From: Pirellula sp.
Lineage (GTDB): Bacteria; Planctomycetota; Planctomycetia; Pirellulales; PNKZ01
Direction: 5' to 3'
NCBI GenBank assembly: GCA_013822735.1
Contig: PNKZ01000001.1
Span: forward strand, 1-64,000
Length of the DNA: 64,000 bases
Below are positions 10,022-21,200 of the stretch, one piece after another. The notes beneath the pieces are model-generated. The model was given only the letters and a program-made list of their open reading frames with translations. It had not been told where the DNA came from and ran no database searches. A program made the translations under genes and the position numbers. Each line of letters begins with the position of its first letter. Position 1 is the first letter of the stretch.

Positions 10022-11509
10022 TCACTTCACGAGTTCGACGTCCGGCAGCACCCATGTCTTGTCGAAGAGTGATGGAAGGGGACCGTAGAAGCGAAATAGG
10101 ATCTCAAATTTCGCTTGAGGATCCGTAGGGGCCCAGTTCGATTCTTTGCCCGCTGGGGCTTTGGGCCCGAAGTACAGGTCGACAGATCCGTCCTTATTGA
10201 CCTGCAATCCCTGGCTCTGGGAGGAACGGGCTGCGTGTGACATCTTGCGAATGAGCGCGTGAGTGTCCCGATCATACAGGGTCGCCGACCAGTACTGCCT
10301 GATGGGGGCATCGGCCGGGACGTTGAGCCGATACGTCTTGCTGCCATCGAGCGGCTTGCCTTCCTTGTCCAACATGCCCAGCAGATAGAATTGGCCTTCC
10401 CCCAGCCGCTTGGGCAGGAAGAAAATGAACGAGAGCAGCAGGCCTCGATCCTCGACCGGGTAAAAGTTGGGGTCCGCAAACTGTTCCTGGGCCGCTTTGA
10501 AGACGAGCCCCATCCGCTCGGGGAAGCACCACCGGCTCCCTGGCGCGAAAGGTCCTTTGGTAAGGTCATGATACTTCCCGTCGAGGTAGTGATGCGCCTG
10601 CTTGGCGGCGGCGTTGAGGGCCTTGACCATTTTCGCATCGGGGGCGAAGGACTTGCCCTTCTCAATGCCGAGCGTACGCAACGTGTCAATCAGGGCACGG
10701 TCGCGCTCCAACCACGGCTCGTGCTGGATCACGCGATTCAGCGATTCAAAAAAACGGATGTCGTAGGGAATGGTCGCGTCGTACAGGACGCCGGCGGCAT
10801 CCACGTAGGTCGTCGGCGGCGGATTGTCCGCCTTCGACAAGGGGTAAATCTTGATCCGCTTGCCGTACTCCACGGCCTTGGCCAGGTCCTCGTCACTACC
10901 GCTCCGCCGAATCGACCGCAGCAGGGCATACCCTTTGTACGTCGACGACGGCAAAACGATGTATTCGGCGGGCGCTTTGGCGGTGTGGCCCGGCGGGAGG
11001 AAGAGGTACTTCCCGCCCTGACCTTTGTCCGCGCCGGCCGGTCCCACGTCCTCGAGCGGCGTCTGCCAGGCATCCATAATCGTACCGACGATAGCGCCAC
11101 CGTCTGCCGGCGGAATCTCCATAACGACCGGCCCGACCTCTTTCGTATCGAAGTGCGGCGTGAGATAGATCACGTCGGTGTTGGGCGTGAGTGTCTGGTT
11201 CTTCCAGTCAAGCAGTTTCGACCAATAGAGCATCTGGTTGTCCCGGCCCTTGGTCTCGCGGAGCATCGCCTGGTACATGAGATCACGATTGACCGCCGGC
11301 ATGCCCCAGATCAACGCCTCAACGGCGCGATGCTGCAGGACTTGTCGCTCGATGTCTTGAAACGACGCAGCTTCGGATTGGTTCGCGGACGGCGGGCCCG
11401 GTTGGGGCTTTGTATCCTGAGCGATGACCTCCGGTATGAGCGAGACGACAAAACAGCCGAGAATTAGTGCGACCCCGACGGGACAAGGAAAACAACGCTT
11501 GGGGAACAT
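10022..11509 (-). CDS. DUF1254/DUF1214 domain-containing protein
   Basis: EALIWGMPAVNRDLMYQAMLRE, NTDVIYLTPHFDTKEVGPVVMEIPP, GPLPSLFDKTWVLPDVE. Confidence 0.85.
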   Translation of the reverse strand: MFPKRCFPCPVGVALILGCFVVSLIPEVIAQDTKPQPGPPSANQSEAASFQDIERQVLQHRAVEALIWGMPAVNRDLMYQAMLRETKGRDNQMLYWSKLLDWKNQTLTPNTDVIYLTPHFDTKEVGPVVMEIPPADGGAIVGTIMDAWQTPLEDVGPAGADKGQGGKYLFLPPGHTAKAPAEYIVLPSSTYKGYALLRSIRRSGSDEDLAKAVEYGKRIKIYPLSKADNPPPTTYVDAAGVLYDATIPYDIRFFESLNRVIQHEPWLERDRALIDTLRTLGIEKGKSFAPDAKMVKALNAAAKQAHHYLDGKYHDLTKGPFAPGSRWCFPERMGLVFKAAQEQFADPNFYPVEDRGLLLSFIFFLPKRLGEGQFYLLGMLDKEGKPLDGSKTYRLNVPADAPIRQYWSATLYDRDTHALIRKMSHAARSSQSQGLQVNKDGSVDLYFGPKAPAGKESNWAPTDPQAKFEILFRFYGPLPSLFDKTWVLPDVELVK

Positions 11510-11675
11510 ATCTGTCTCCAAAGCCAGAGATGGTTGCGAGGTTAATGCCGAAGACGTCGACAAAAACAGAGTCCACGCGATTTAAGATCGCCGTCGATCA
11601 CACTAAGGAGCGAATGGGTCCAGGGGCGGCGTTGCCGCGCCCCGGACCATTCGAACTTTCACTGCGACGAGCGCG

Positions 11676-13268
11676 TCAGTTGCCCGGCGGCGATAGCGTT
11701 TCCAGCTTCTTCAAAACTTCCAAGGCCTTCAACGACTGATAGTTGATGCCGCCTGCATTCAAGCTGGCGCCCGATTGGAACGGGTATTCCGGAATCGTCT
11801 TGAGGAATTTCTGAATGGAAGCCTGGATGGGAACATAAATCCACATATTGTCGGCCATCCATCGCATGTAGCCGAGATCGGCTTCGTGAATCGCCTTTTC
11901 GTACGGATCAGCCCGCAAGTTTGTGGCCAGCGGCCAACCGGTAACTTCACGAACTCCCGTGGCGATATTGCCGCGCATGGACGCGAAGTGAACCTTCCAA
12001 TCACCCGTTCGAACGGCATTCAGTTCGCCGCCCTGGCCGAAGTAGAAGATTTCCTTGCGCGGACTTTCTTTCACCTCGCCCTTTAAGAGCGGAATGAGAT
12101 TGTAGCCGTCGGCATGAATCTTGAAGGTCCGACCGTTGGCTTCATACCCCTGCTTGAGCTTCTCGACCACATCGGGCTCGCCGGCTGCGGCCAACAGCGT
12201 CGGCATCCAGTCCTCGTGCGAAACGATTCCGTTGTTGATCGTGCCCGGCTTGATGACGCCCGGCCAGCGCACGATGAGCGGAATGCGAAAGCCCCCTTCC
12301 CAAGTCGTTCCGTTTTCGCCGTAAAACGGCGTGATACCTCCGTCGGGCCACGACATGGTTTCCGCGCCGTTGTCGGTGCTGTAAACGACGATCGTGTTGT
12401 CGGCGATCCCGAGATCGTCCAACTTCTTGAGCACTTCGCCCACGAAACCGTCATGCTCCACCATGCCGTCGGGATAAAGGCCGATACCGGTCTTACCCTG
12501 CGACTCCTTCTTCAGATGCGTCCAAACGTGCATCCGCGTGCTGTTGTACCAGAGGAAGAAGGGCTTGTCGGCTTTCACGTTGCCGTCGACGAAGTTCATG
12601 GCATGCTCGTGAACTTCCTCATCGATCGTCTCCATTCGCTTCACGGTCAGCGGACCGGTGTCTTGAATCGTTTGACCGCCGTTACCGTCGGCCTTGCAGT
12701 GCAGCACGCCGCGCGGGCCGTACTTCTTGCGGAACTCGGGATCCTTCGGGTAGTAGTAGGTCTCCGGTTCTTCTTCGGCGTTTAGGTGGTAGAGGTTGCC
12801 AAAGAACTCGTCGAAGCCGTGAACCGTCGGCAAGTGCTTGTCTTTGTCGCCCAAGTGGTTCTTGCCGAATTGACCTGTGGCGTAGCCTTGGCCTTTGAGC
12901 AAGTCGGCGATGGTCGGCGTCCAGTCCGGAATTCCGTGATCGCTCCCAGGCATGCCGATCGTCAGCAGTCCGGTGCGGAACGGGTGTTGTCCGAGAATGA
13001 ACGAAGCGCGGCCGGCGGTGCAGCTTTGCTGCGCGTAGGAGTCGGTGAACTTCACCCCTTCGTTCGCAAGGCGATCAATGTTGGGCGTTTGATACCCCAT
13101 GATCCCGTGGTTGTACGTACTGATGTTGTGAACGCCGATGTCGTCGCCCCAGATGACGACGATATTCGGCTTCTTTTGCTGAGCCGACGCAATCTGAGCG
13201 TCTGCCGCCTGTGTGACGAGAGTGATAGCCGCCGCGATGAGCGGCCAAACATACCGACGTTTTTTCAT
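11676..13268 (-). CDS. Arylsulfatase
   Basis: NIVVIWGDDIGVHNIS; QSCTAGRASFILG sulfatase signature. Confidence 0.9.
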   Translation of the reverse strand: MKKRRYVWPLIAAAITLVTQAADAQIASAQQKKPNIVVIWGDDIGVHNISTYNHGIMGYQTPNIDRLANEGVKFTDSYAQQSCTAGRASFILGQHPFRTGLLTIGMPGSDHGIPDWTPTIADLLKGQGYATGQFGKNHLGDKDKHLPTVHGFDEFFGNLYHLNAEEEPETYYYPKDPEFRKKYGPRGVLHCKADGNGGQTIQDTGPLTVKRMETIDEEVHEHAMNFVDGNVKADKPFFLWYNSTRMHVWTHLKKESQGKTGIGLYPDGMVEHDGFVGEVLKKLDDLGIADNTIVVYSTDNGAETMSWPDGGITPFYGENGTTWEGGFRIPLIVRWPGVIKPGTINNGIVSHEDWMPTLLAAAGEPDVVEKLKQGYEANGRTFKIHADGYNLIPLLKGEVKESPRKEIFYFGQGGELNAVRTGDWKVHFASMRGNIATGVREVTGWPLATNLRADPYEKAIHEADLGYMRWMADNMWIYVPIQASIQKFLKTIPEYPFQSGASLNAGGINYQSLKALEVLKKLETLSPPGN

Positions 13269-13478
13269 GAGATGATTCTCCAGAAGCGGTGAGAGACGGA
13301 AAAATGCAAGAATGAATTCGAATCGTTTCAGAACGGCATGGTAACGCTTGTCGGTCTCCCGTTCGGAACGCAACTGCTTAACGAACACGACTCGCCCGCG
13401 CCGTATAACGAACATGGCGGTCGCGAGGCACGACCGCCATGTCATTTACGATTCTTAGCCGTGGTCGCTTATGCGAGG

Positions 13479-15032
13479 TCAGCGGCTCGATCCGCCGCCC
13501 TCCTGAAGTTTTTGCAGGACTTGATCCAGCGAGAAGCTGCCGGGCTTTTGTCGGGGCGGGAACTCCGCATACGTCGCCAAGTGCTTAGCGACGAAAGCCT
13601 GGGCCGGCACGAGCACGAAGGCGTGATCCACGCGCCAACGACCGTAGTCGCCGGCCTCGTGGTCGGCCCGTTCGTACGGGTCGGTCCGCAGGCAGAACAG
13701 CTTCGGAAAACGGAGCGCGACCAGCGGATCTTGCCACACGTCCAAACCGTGCCCTCGCTGTTCCATGAACACCACTTTCCAGCGGTCGTAACGGAGACCG
13801 CAGAGATTTCCGTCGTCGGTCCAGTAGAAGAACTCGTGTCGTGGCGACTCCTTCACCTCACCGCGGAAGTACGGCAACAGGTTGTAACCGTCGGTGTAGA
13901 CTTTGCATTCGCGGCCGTTAACGGTGTGGCCCTTCTTCAATTTCTCCTGAATGTCAGGCTCGCCGGCCGCCGCGAGCAACGTGGGCAGCATGTCCTCATG
14001 CGAGAAAACGTCGTTGTACACTGTGCCCGGCTTAATGACGCCCGGCCAACGAATCATGCACGGGACACGATAGCCGCCCTCCCAGTTGGAGTTCTTCTCG
14101 TTACGGAAAGGCGTCGTGCCGCCGTCCGGCCAGGAGAAACACTCTGCCCCGTTGTCCGTCGAGTACATCACGATGGTGTTGTCGGCGATACCGAGATCGT
14201 CGAGCTTCTTGAGCACCTGACCGACATGCCCATCGTGTTCGTGCAGCCCGTCCTGATACACCCCCAGTCCGGTCACACCCTCGGACTCTTTCTTGAGGTG
14301 GGTCCAGATATGCATGCGCGTCGAATTCCACCACAGGAAAAACGGCTTCTCCGACTTCGTCGCGCGATCCATGAAATCGAGCGCACCCGCGGTGATTTCC
14401 TCGTCCACGGTCTTCATTCGCTCGATGGTCAGCGGGCCGGTGTCAATGATCTCGCCGCCGGCAAACGACTTGATGACTCCGCGAGGACCGAACTTCTTCT
14501 TCATCTCCGGATCTTTGAAGTAGTCCGGATGTTCGGGCTCTTCCTCTGCGTTCAAGTGGTAAAGATTGCCGTAGAACTCGTCGAAGCCGTGATTTGACGG
14601 CAGGTGCTCGTCGCGATCGCCCAGGTGGTTCTTGCCGTACTGGGCGGTCATGTACCCGTGGTTCTTGAGTAAGCCGGCGATCGTGGGGTCTTTTTCGGAG
14701 AGACCTTCTTTCGCCCCCGGCAGTCCGACCTTCAGCAACCCGGTTCGAAAGGGGCTCTGCCCGGTGAGAAACGCCGCTCGCCCCGCCGTGCAAGATTGCT
14801 GCCCATACCAGTCGGTAAATCGAGCGCCTTCGTTGGCAACTCGGTCGATGTTCGGCGTGCGGCTCCCCATCATTCCATGGTGATAGGCACTTGGGTTGGA
14901 CCAACCAATGTCGTCGCCCCAGATGACGACGATATTCGGCTTCTTTTGTTGGGCATGTGCGACGTTGGCAATCGCCGTTAGCGCAACAAGGGCTACCGTC
15001 AAACCTACGAGAGGCCTGCTAAAGCTCTTCAT
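13479..15032 (-). CDS. Arylsulfatase (paralogue of 11676-13268)
   Basis: NIVVIWGDDIGWSNPSAY; QSCTAGRAAFLTG. Confidence 0.9.
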   Translation of the reverse strand: MKSFSRPLVGLTVALVALTAIANVAHAQQKKPNIVVIWGDDIGWSNPSAYHHGMMGSRTPNIDRVANEGARFTDWYGQQSCTAGRAAFLTGQSPFRTGLLKVGLPGAKEGLSEKDPTIAGLLKNHGYMTAQYGKNHLGDRDEHLPSNHGFDEFYGNLYHLNAEEEPEHPDYFKDPEMKKKFGPRGVIKSFAGGEIIDTGPLTIERMKTVDEEITAGALDFMDRATKSEKPFFLWWNSTRMHIWTHLKKESEGVTGLGVYQDGLHEHDGHVGQVLKKLDDLGIADNTIVMYSTDNGAECFSWPDGGTTPFRNEKNSNWEGGYRVPCMIRWPGVIKPGTVYNDVFSHEDMLPTLLAAAGEPDIQEKLKKGHTVNGRECKVYTDGYNLLPYFRGEVKESPRHEFFYWTDDGNLCGLRYDRWKVVFMEQRGHGLDVWQDPLVALRFPKLFCLRTDPYERADHEAGDYGRWRVDHAFVLVPAQAFVAKHLATYAEFPPRQKPGSFSLDQVLQKLQEGGGSSR

Positions 15033-15458
15033 AGTTGGGAACTCTCCGATGATTGAAGTTGAGTTTCTTTACCACCGCAACTCCGACTCGGAGATGTAAC
15101 GAAACCCATCGTGTTAATCGATGAGCATGATCTCCGTTGATGGCGTCTTCAATGACATGTTTACCTCAGGGCGTTTTCGCACTGCCTCATTGTCACTGTT
15201 CTTGGATTCGCGAGACGCACGCATCCGCGTTGGTGAACTCCTCGTTTTGCATTGGCACTTCGACGAACCGAACCGTGATAAGTGTGCCGTGTCTGCGCAA
15301 CGCTGTGCGGTTCAGTCACAATCGACGGTGAAGTGTTGCCGATTGCGTTGAATGGATTGTTCGCGACTATCCGAATGGGAAATCTCGCACGAATACGCCG
15401 ATGCGAATGTAGGAGTAATTGATACAGATGTGCCAAACCGCTCGGACATCCCATAGCC

Positions 15459-16703
15459 ATGCTCGCGCTCATCCGCAGGCTCGCCGCCATCACGTTGTTC
15501 GCGGTCGCAGGTTTCGCCGGAACGGCGCATGCCCAGCCGTTCGGAATTGAACTGCACAACACCATGATGCCGATTGCGGGCGGCATGGGAGGCGTGAGCA
15601 TTGCCCAACCGCTGGAACCGCTGGCCGCCATGAACGGCAACCCGGCGGCGCTGACGCGCTTCGACGGTACGCAATTTCAGTTCGGCGGCGGCTGGGCCGA
15701 ATCGACGTACAACATGAATCACACCGGCAATCTCGTGCTGGCCGGCGTTGGACCGTACTCAGCCAAGTCGGGCACTCCCGGCACGGCCGTTTCCAATATC
15801 GGCATGACCCGACAATTGAACATCTTCGACGGCAACGTCGTCACCGGATTTGGCCTGACGTCGGACGCCGGGGTAGGGCTCGATTTCCGCGACGTGCCCG
15901 CCAGCAACGGCACCTCGTCGCAAATAGTCGTGCTGGACGTCTCCACCAACGTCGGCGTCAAAATTACCGATCGGCTATCGGTCGGCAGTACGCTGGGATT
16001 AGGGTCTTCTTTCTTCAGCGGTCCGTTTGTCGGAATTAGCGCGATGGTGCCCGATTACGCGCTGCGAGGTACTTTCGGCGTCAATTACGACGCGTTCGAT
16101 GCGACGACGCTCGGATTCTACTACCAAACAAAACAGAACTTCACTTACGACGACGCGATTCGTTTTGCGCTTCCCGGCAACATTTTCAGCGTCTCGCAAG
16201 ACGTACACATGTCGCTCCCGGCGAACTTCGGTTTCGGCATCGCTAATCGCGGCTTGTGCGACGGCCGGCTCATGCTCGGCATGGATGTACTCCTGAAGAA
16301 TTGGGAGGATGCCGCGCTGTTTGACGCCTTCTATAAAAATCAGGTCGTTCTTCAATTTGGTGCTCAGTACTCGATACAGCGATTGCGATTGCGTGCGGGT
16401 TATGTGTATGCGGAGAACCCGCTCAAGGAAGTCACGTCGACGACGGAGGGAGGCGTCGTGCCGCCGGGCGGTCTGCCCGCCGTCGAGTATACGCAGGCAC
16501 AGTTCGCCATCATCAACCGCAATCGGATCTCGTTCGGCATCGGCATGGCGGATGTTTTGCCGGGGCTCGACATCGACTTCTTCGCCGGCGGCATGTTTCG
16601 CGAGTCGGCGAATATCGGCGCGTTTACGTCGGTCAACGTGGAAAGCTACTGGGTCGGCCTCGGCTCGACCTACCGCTTCGGCCGAATGACGCCGCGCAAA
16701 TAG
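15459..16703 (+). CDS. OmpP1/FadL-family outer membrane transporter
   Basis: GIELHNTMMPIAGGMGGVSIAQPLEPLAAMNGNPAAL; beta-barrel pattern. Confidence 0.75.
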   Translation: MLALIRRLAAITLFAVAGFAGTAHAQPFGIELHNTMMPIAGGMGGVSIAQPLEPLAAMNGNPAALTRFDGTQFQFGGGWAESTYNMNHTGNLVLAGVGPYSAKSGTPGTAVSNIGMTRQLNIFDGNVVTGFGLTSDAGVGLDFRDVPASNGTSSQIVVLDVSTNVGVKITDRLSVGSTLGLGSSFFSGPFVGISAMVPDYALRGTFGVNYDAFDATTLGFYYQTKQNFTYDDAIRFALPGNIFSVSQDVHMSLPANFGFGIANRGLCDGRLMLGMDVLLKNWEDAALFDAFYKNQVVLQFGAQYSIQRLRLRAGYVYAENPLKEVTSTTEGGVVPPGGLPAVEYTQAQFAIINRNRISFGIGMADVLPGLDIDFFAGGMFRESANIGAFTSVNVESYWVGLGSTYRFGRMTPRK

Positions 16704-16860
16704 CTCGAAACACTCGGCACTTGGAACCGAGAACAGCCGATTGAACCCCAATTCACCGACTCGGTTTGATATACCGAAGTCGTCACTTCCGGCACGGTTG
16801 GGGCTTGATCGCGTATTCGGTTCCTTCACGTTTCGATATGCGGTGTCCGGTCTGTTTTGC

Positions 16861-17994
16861 TCAGCGCGACCACGAAAGTATGAGGCTGATCGCCGCGCCC
16901 GGAGAGATGTTCAGCACGTCACGGCGACCATCGGAGAACGATTCGGCTTGAAAAATGCTGCGATCAAAAACATAAGCGGCGCTCAGATCCAGCCTCAAAC
17001 CGGCAGGCAGCGTGCGCTCGATTCCGAATGCCGTGCGCTGATCGAACAGATAGAGCCGATCTTGCGAGTTCGTACGCTCCGCCAGCCAAAAGGTTTCGTT
17101 GACGATTTCATAACGGGCGTAGACATTCCAAGCGTCCCCAAGTGCGCGACTCGCTCGTAAATTGACGGCGGTCAGCGGTCGATAGTCGGCCGTGAAGGTC
17201 CAAACGTCGGTCGGTTGATAGCGAAGCGAGAAAGGCACTCCGATGTTGGCGCTAAAGCGCTCGCTGGGCCGCCAAACATAGGCCGCTCCGGGAATTGGAA
17301 ACGGCAGTTGCGACGTCGGGGAATAGAACAAGCTGAGATTCCATGCGTCGCGCGGACCGCGGGGAATTTCGAGGAATGCCAGCGACGTCAAAGTCAGATC
17401 GCGGAGGTCTGCAAACGGCTGATCGGATGCGGTACCGACGGTGAATAGGCCGCCGGATTTCCAGCCGTTGTCGAATTCGCGGAAGTGCATCGCCCCGACG
17501 CTAAGCTTCCAAAGCTCTGCCGGAACGGCAACCTGCGAATCGGGCAAAATCGCCCCCGTGTTAATCTGGAGGTATTCGAGACCGGACGTGGCCAGCCAAA
17601 TCCAGCGCCCGTCGGGGGCGATCCGCACGGGCAGAGTAAGATTCGCCTGCAATCCTCCGAGAGCCAAGTCGGTTGCTTGCCCCTGAACTTGTTGCCCCGG
17701 CATCCATGTGGTGGCGAACCTCACAGGCGAACGTTCGTTGACCGCGGGACCGGCTAAGCTTTTGCGTACGCGAACTCTTGGAGGCGATCCTTCGTCGGGC
17801 GCCAGTATGTTCCGCTCCGGCTCCTCAACAAACGGCTGAGTCATCGGCTGCGGCAATGATTCGCCGAGTTGTTGTGCGTTCGGAGGGGCCGAGAAGTCCG
17901 ACTGCGGGCCTTGGCCGATGGCCGTCGTAATCGTGGCGCAGGAAATCGCCAGCGACGACAAGAATTGAAGAGCTACTGCCCGGCAACCGTCCAT
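16861..17994 (-). CDS. Putative outer membrane beta-barrel protein (DUF6268-like)
   Basis: Signal peptide, amphipathic strands, GVPFSLRYQPTDVWTFTADYRP. Confidence 0.5.
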   Translation of the reverse strand: MDGCRAVALQFLSSLAISCATITTAIGQGPQSDFSAPPNAQQLGESLPQPMTQPFVEEPERNILAPDEGSPPRVRVRKSLAGPAVNERSPVRFATTWMPGQQVQGQATDLALGGLQANLTLPVRIAPDGRWIWLATSGLEYLQINTGAILPDSQVAVPAELWKLSVGAMHFREFDNGWKSGGLFTVGTASDQPFADLRDLTLTSLAFLEIPRGPRDAWNLSLFYSPTSQLPFPIPGAAYVWRPSERFSANIGVPFSLRYQPTDVWTFTADYRPLTAVNLRASRALGDAWNVYARYEIVNETFWLAERTNSQDRLYLFDQRTAFGIERTLPAGLRLDLSAAYVFDRSIFQAESFSDGRRDVLNISPGAAISLILSWSR

Positions 17995-18282
17995 GCAGCT
18001 TGGGATTCCCTTCCATTCTCAAATTGCGGCGCCGACTTAGGCGTGAAGTCGTTCCAAAGTTGCAGACGCCGGCCTGTGAGTATTGCGAAACCTTGCAATT
18101 CGCACAGGACGTCATTTTTCTGAATTTGTCACGCTGCTTAGCAGGCAGTGCCGGCTTGAGCACTTCAAAACCTCGGTATCCTGCGGCCTGGCTGAATCCA
18201 CGTCTCGGACAACAATTGACCGGCGGGGTCCAGCTATCGGCTGCAAGGCATTCCCACTCCGGGCGTCATAAGGATTCGAGAT

Positions 18283-19164
18283 ATGAAACTTGTGGATCAG
18301 AGTTGGCTGGCGGCGACGGCGATCTTGGTACTGGCTTTGTCACTACCACCTCGACAGGCGATGGCGGACGACGCAGTGGAGCTTCGCCTATTAATTGCGG
18401 CAAAGCTTGATTCTGCGTTGCTGGATGCGGAAAAGCAGTCTCAACCGGAACAGCAGATCGCCGTCCTGAAGCCTGCCGCCGCCGAGGCGCTCCGCGCGAT
18501 GACGGCCAACGTGTTCGTGCAAGATTTGCTTCGCAAGGTTGAGCAAGCCCAGTCCGACGATCCTCGCCCATTAGCGAAACAGTGGCGGAACGCCGTCACC
18601 GAGGCGCGGGACGTGCTGCGATTCGAACCGTTGATCGAAGCGCCTTTGCCCGTGGGCTTCCCCAAGCCGACGCCGGTCGGGGAGATTCGTGTGCAGCAGT
18701 ATCCCAAGTATCGCTTGGCTCGCACGGACATGACGCTCATGGAAGGTCGGGCATTCTGGACGCTGTTCAATCACATTAAGCAACGCGAAATCGCGATGAC
18801 CGCTCCGGTGGAGATGAGCTACACCCCGGGCAAAGACGGCAAGCTCGATAAATCCTCGATGTCGTTCTTGTATCGCAGTACGGAGCAGGGGCAACTCGAA
18901 GTCGACGGCAAGGTGGCGGTCGTCGACGTTCCGGCCCAACTGGCCGTTAGCATCGGATTGCAAGGTGATGCGACGAAGGAGAAGGTAAATGATGCGAAGC
19001 AACGTTTGGAAGCGTGGCTGCAGATCCACGGGGACGAATTTGAGCCGGCGGGAGCGCTTCGAGTTTTAGGCTACAACAGTCCCTTCGTCGCCGATCGGAA
19101 GAAGTTGACCGAAGTCCAGATACCCGTGAGCAGCAAGCGCCCGGCTGCCGCCGGCCCGCGTTAG
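18283..19164 (+). CDS. SOUL family heme-binding protein
   Basis: VGEIRVQQYPKYRLARTDM...AFWTLFNHIKQREIAMTAPVEMSYTPG. Confidence 0.85.
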   Translation: MKLVDQSWLAATAILVLALSLPPRQAMADDAVELRLLIAAKLDSALLDAEKQSQPEQQIAVLKPAAAEALRAMTANVFVQDLLRKVEQAQSDDPRPLAKQWRNAVTEARDVLRFEPLIEAPLPVGFPKPTPVGEIRVQQYPKYRLARTDMTLMEGRAFWTLFNHIKQREIAMTAPVEMSYTPGKDGKLDKSSMSFLYRSTEQGQLEVDGKVAVVDVPAQLAVSIGLQGDATKEKVNDAKQRLEAWLQIHGDEFEPAGALRVLGYNSPFVADRKKLTEVQIPVSSKRPAAAGPR

Positions 19165-19273
19165 TAGATCGCGCGGCAATAGCATCCGCTCGATCGCGGG
19201 CCCGTGAGCGAATTTAGATGATCCGCTTCGCCCGTTTCCCGACGTCCCGAATCGGCCCAGTGTTTCGGAAATG

Positions 19274-20182
19274 CTAACTCGTGACGAAGAGGCGATTACG
19301 GGCCGCCTCGGAGATTGCGACGACGGCCGGGTGTTGCAGGCGACGTTCGACGGAAATGGCGTAGAAGCGTTCACGCACTTCGGGAAGTTCGCCGATCACG
19401 ACGACCCCATAGTGTTTGCAAACTCGTTTGGCGACGACGCTCGGCGCCGCAAAGATTCCTCGGCCGTGTTGTCCCAGTACTTGCAGCATGGCGACATCCT
19501 CGACCTCGCCGACAATGTCCGGTTCGATTTTGTGCGACTGAAACCATTGATCGAGCGATTGCCGCAGCGCAGTGTTGCGAGTCTGGAGGAGCATCGGAGC
19601 ACCGTGTAGAGCTTGCGGGAAGCCCTTGCGAAATCGCTTGGCGAGAGCCCGGGTGCCGAAGATGGTGACTCCGCAGCCCCCTAGTTCGTGGTTATAGGCC
19701 CGTACGTTGACGTTGTGCGTCAACGGTGCATCGGTGAGCACGATGTCGAGCAAATGAATGGAGAGATCGGCCAGCAGTCGTTCGGTTTTGTCGATCCGCA
19801 GGTAGAGTCGAAACTCTTGATCCAGTTGCAGCGCCGGTTCCAATAAGCGATAGGTCGTCAACTTGGGGAGCGCATCGGAAATGCCGACGGAGAAGCGAGG
19901 TCGCTTGTGGGAGTTTCCTTCGCCACGCACGACTTGCGCTAATTCGCGACCGATCGAAAAAATTTCTTCCGCATAACGAAACACCGCTTGGCCTTGCGCG
20001 GTCAAGACTAAGGTCCGGCCGCGGCGTACGAACAGCTTATGCCCCAGCGACTGCTCCAAACTGCGAAGCTGCGCGCTGATCGTCGGCTGGGCAAGGTGCA
20101 GTTCCTCGGCCGCTCGGCTAACGCTTGATAAGCGAGCGGTAGTCCAGAAATAGAGCAAGTGATGGTAGTTCAGCCAGTCCAT
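19274..20182 (-). CDS. LysR-family regulator (NhaR-like)
   Basis: LNYHHLLYFWTTARLSSVSRAAEELHLAQPTISAQLRSLEQSLGHKLFVRRGR HTH. Confidence 0.85.
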   Translation of the reverse strand: MDWLNYHHLLYFWTTARLSSVSRAAEELHLAQPTISAQLRSLEQSLGHKLFVRRGRTLVLTAQGQAVFRYAEEIFSIGRELAQVVRGEGNSHKRPRFSVGISDALPKLTTYRLLEPALQLDQEFRLYLRIDKTERLLADLSIHLLDIVLTDAPLTHNVNVRAYNHELGGCGVTIFGTRALAKRFRKGFPQALHGAPMLLQTRNTALRQSLDQWFQSHKIEPDIVGEVEDVAMLQVLGQHGRGIFAAPSVVAKRVCKHYGVVVIGELPEVRERFYAISVERRLQHPAVVAISEAARNRLFVTS

Positions 20183-20227
20183 GGGGAATCGTTCTTCGCT
20201 GCCGGAGTCAAAATCTTCGCGCGACTC

Positions 20228-20827
20228 TCATTGTAACTCAACCGGCACGGGCGTAACGCGGCCAGTCGCCAGATCGTAGACGCCTCCGGCGACGATGAGC
20301 TTGCGCTCCTTGACCAAAGCGGCGATGACGGGGGACGCCTCGGCCAAGGTTTGAGCCTGGAGCCGAACGTTTTCAGCTACTGCAAATGAGAGATCTCCGG
20401 CCGCCGTGCGAACTGCCGGGCGAATAAACTGAAACAGCGAACTGATCTGCCCGGGGACGGCCTCCCGCTTCATCGTCGCCGCGACCGCCCCGCAGTTCGT
20501 ATGTCCGAGGACGTAGAGAACCTTGGCCCCCAGAACTTGCGTGCCGAACTCCAAGCTGCCGATATTTTCGCTCGTCGCCACATTACCGGCAATGCGGGTG
20601 ACGAAGAGATCGCCGAACCCTTGGTCAAACACAATCTCGATCGGCACTCGCGAGTCGGCGCAGCCGAGAAAGGCGGCGTACGGTGTCTGACGATCGGCGA
20701 TTTCCCTAAGTCGCGACATGTTGCGATTGGGCTCGATCGTTTCGCCTGCCACAAAGCGACGATTCCCTTCGTAGAGTAATTCCAGTGCCTGAGCCGGCTC
20801 AAGTTTCGGCGACGCCGTCGTGTACAT
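20228..20827 (-). CDS. Beta-carbonic anhydrase
   Basis: FLGCADSRVPIE...VLGHTNCGAVAA zinc-site motifs. Confidence 0.92.
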   Translation of the reverse strand: MYTTASPKLEPAQALELLYEGNRRFVAGETIEPNRNMSRLREIADRQTPYAAFLGCADSRVPIEIVFDQGFGDLFVTRIAGNVATSENIGSLEFGTQVLGAKVLYVLGHTNCGAVAATMKREAVPGQISSLFQFIRPAVRTAAGDLSFAVAENVRLQAQTLAEASPVIAALVKERKLIVAGGVYDLATGRVTPVPVELQ

Positions 20828-21200
20828 GTCTGATCTCTCTTGGAAGCAAGATGTTGATGCGGCCACTGCGGCAACTATCGTCGTTCGCTCTTGTCATGAC
20901 AAATAGATGTTATTGTCCTATTCATAGATAAAATAAATATGTTGCCGGGGGCCGTTCGCAGGACGCCGCCCCGACGACGAGACTGTGATCGGGCCCGGGC
21001 AATTTCCCATGTGAGTCCCGTTTCTCACCGCGAGCCGTTCCATGGCGCAGGGACGCGCTCGGCGTGTGCCCGCACCGGTGAGAAAGCGATTCGCACGGTG
21101 ATTTGCGAATCACCGGGACGAAGTAACGCACGGCGAGCGTCTCGCCCCCAACCTCGAATACAGTAAGACGGATCGCGCGGTCCGCGTTTGGATTTAGCCG

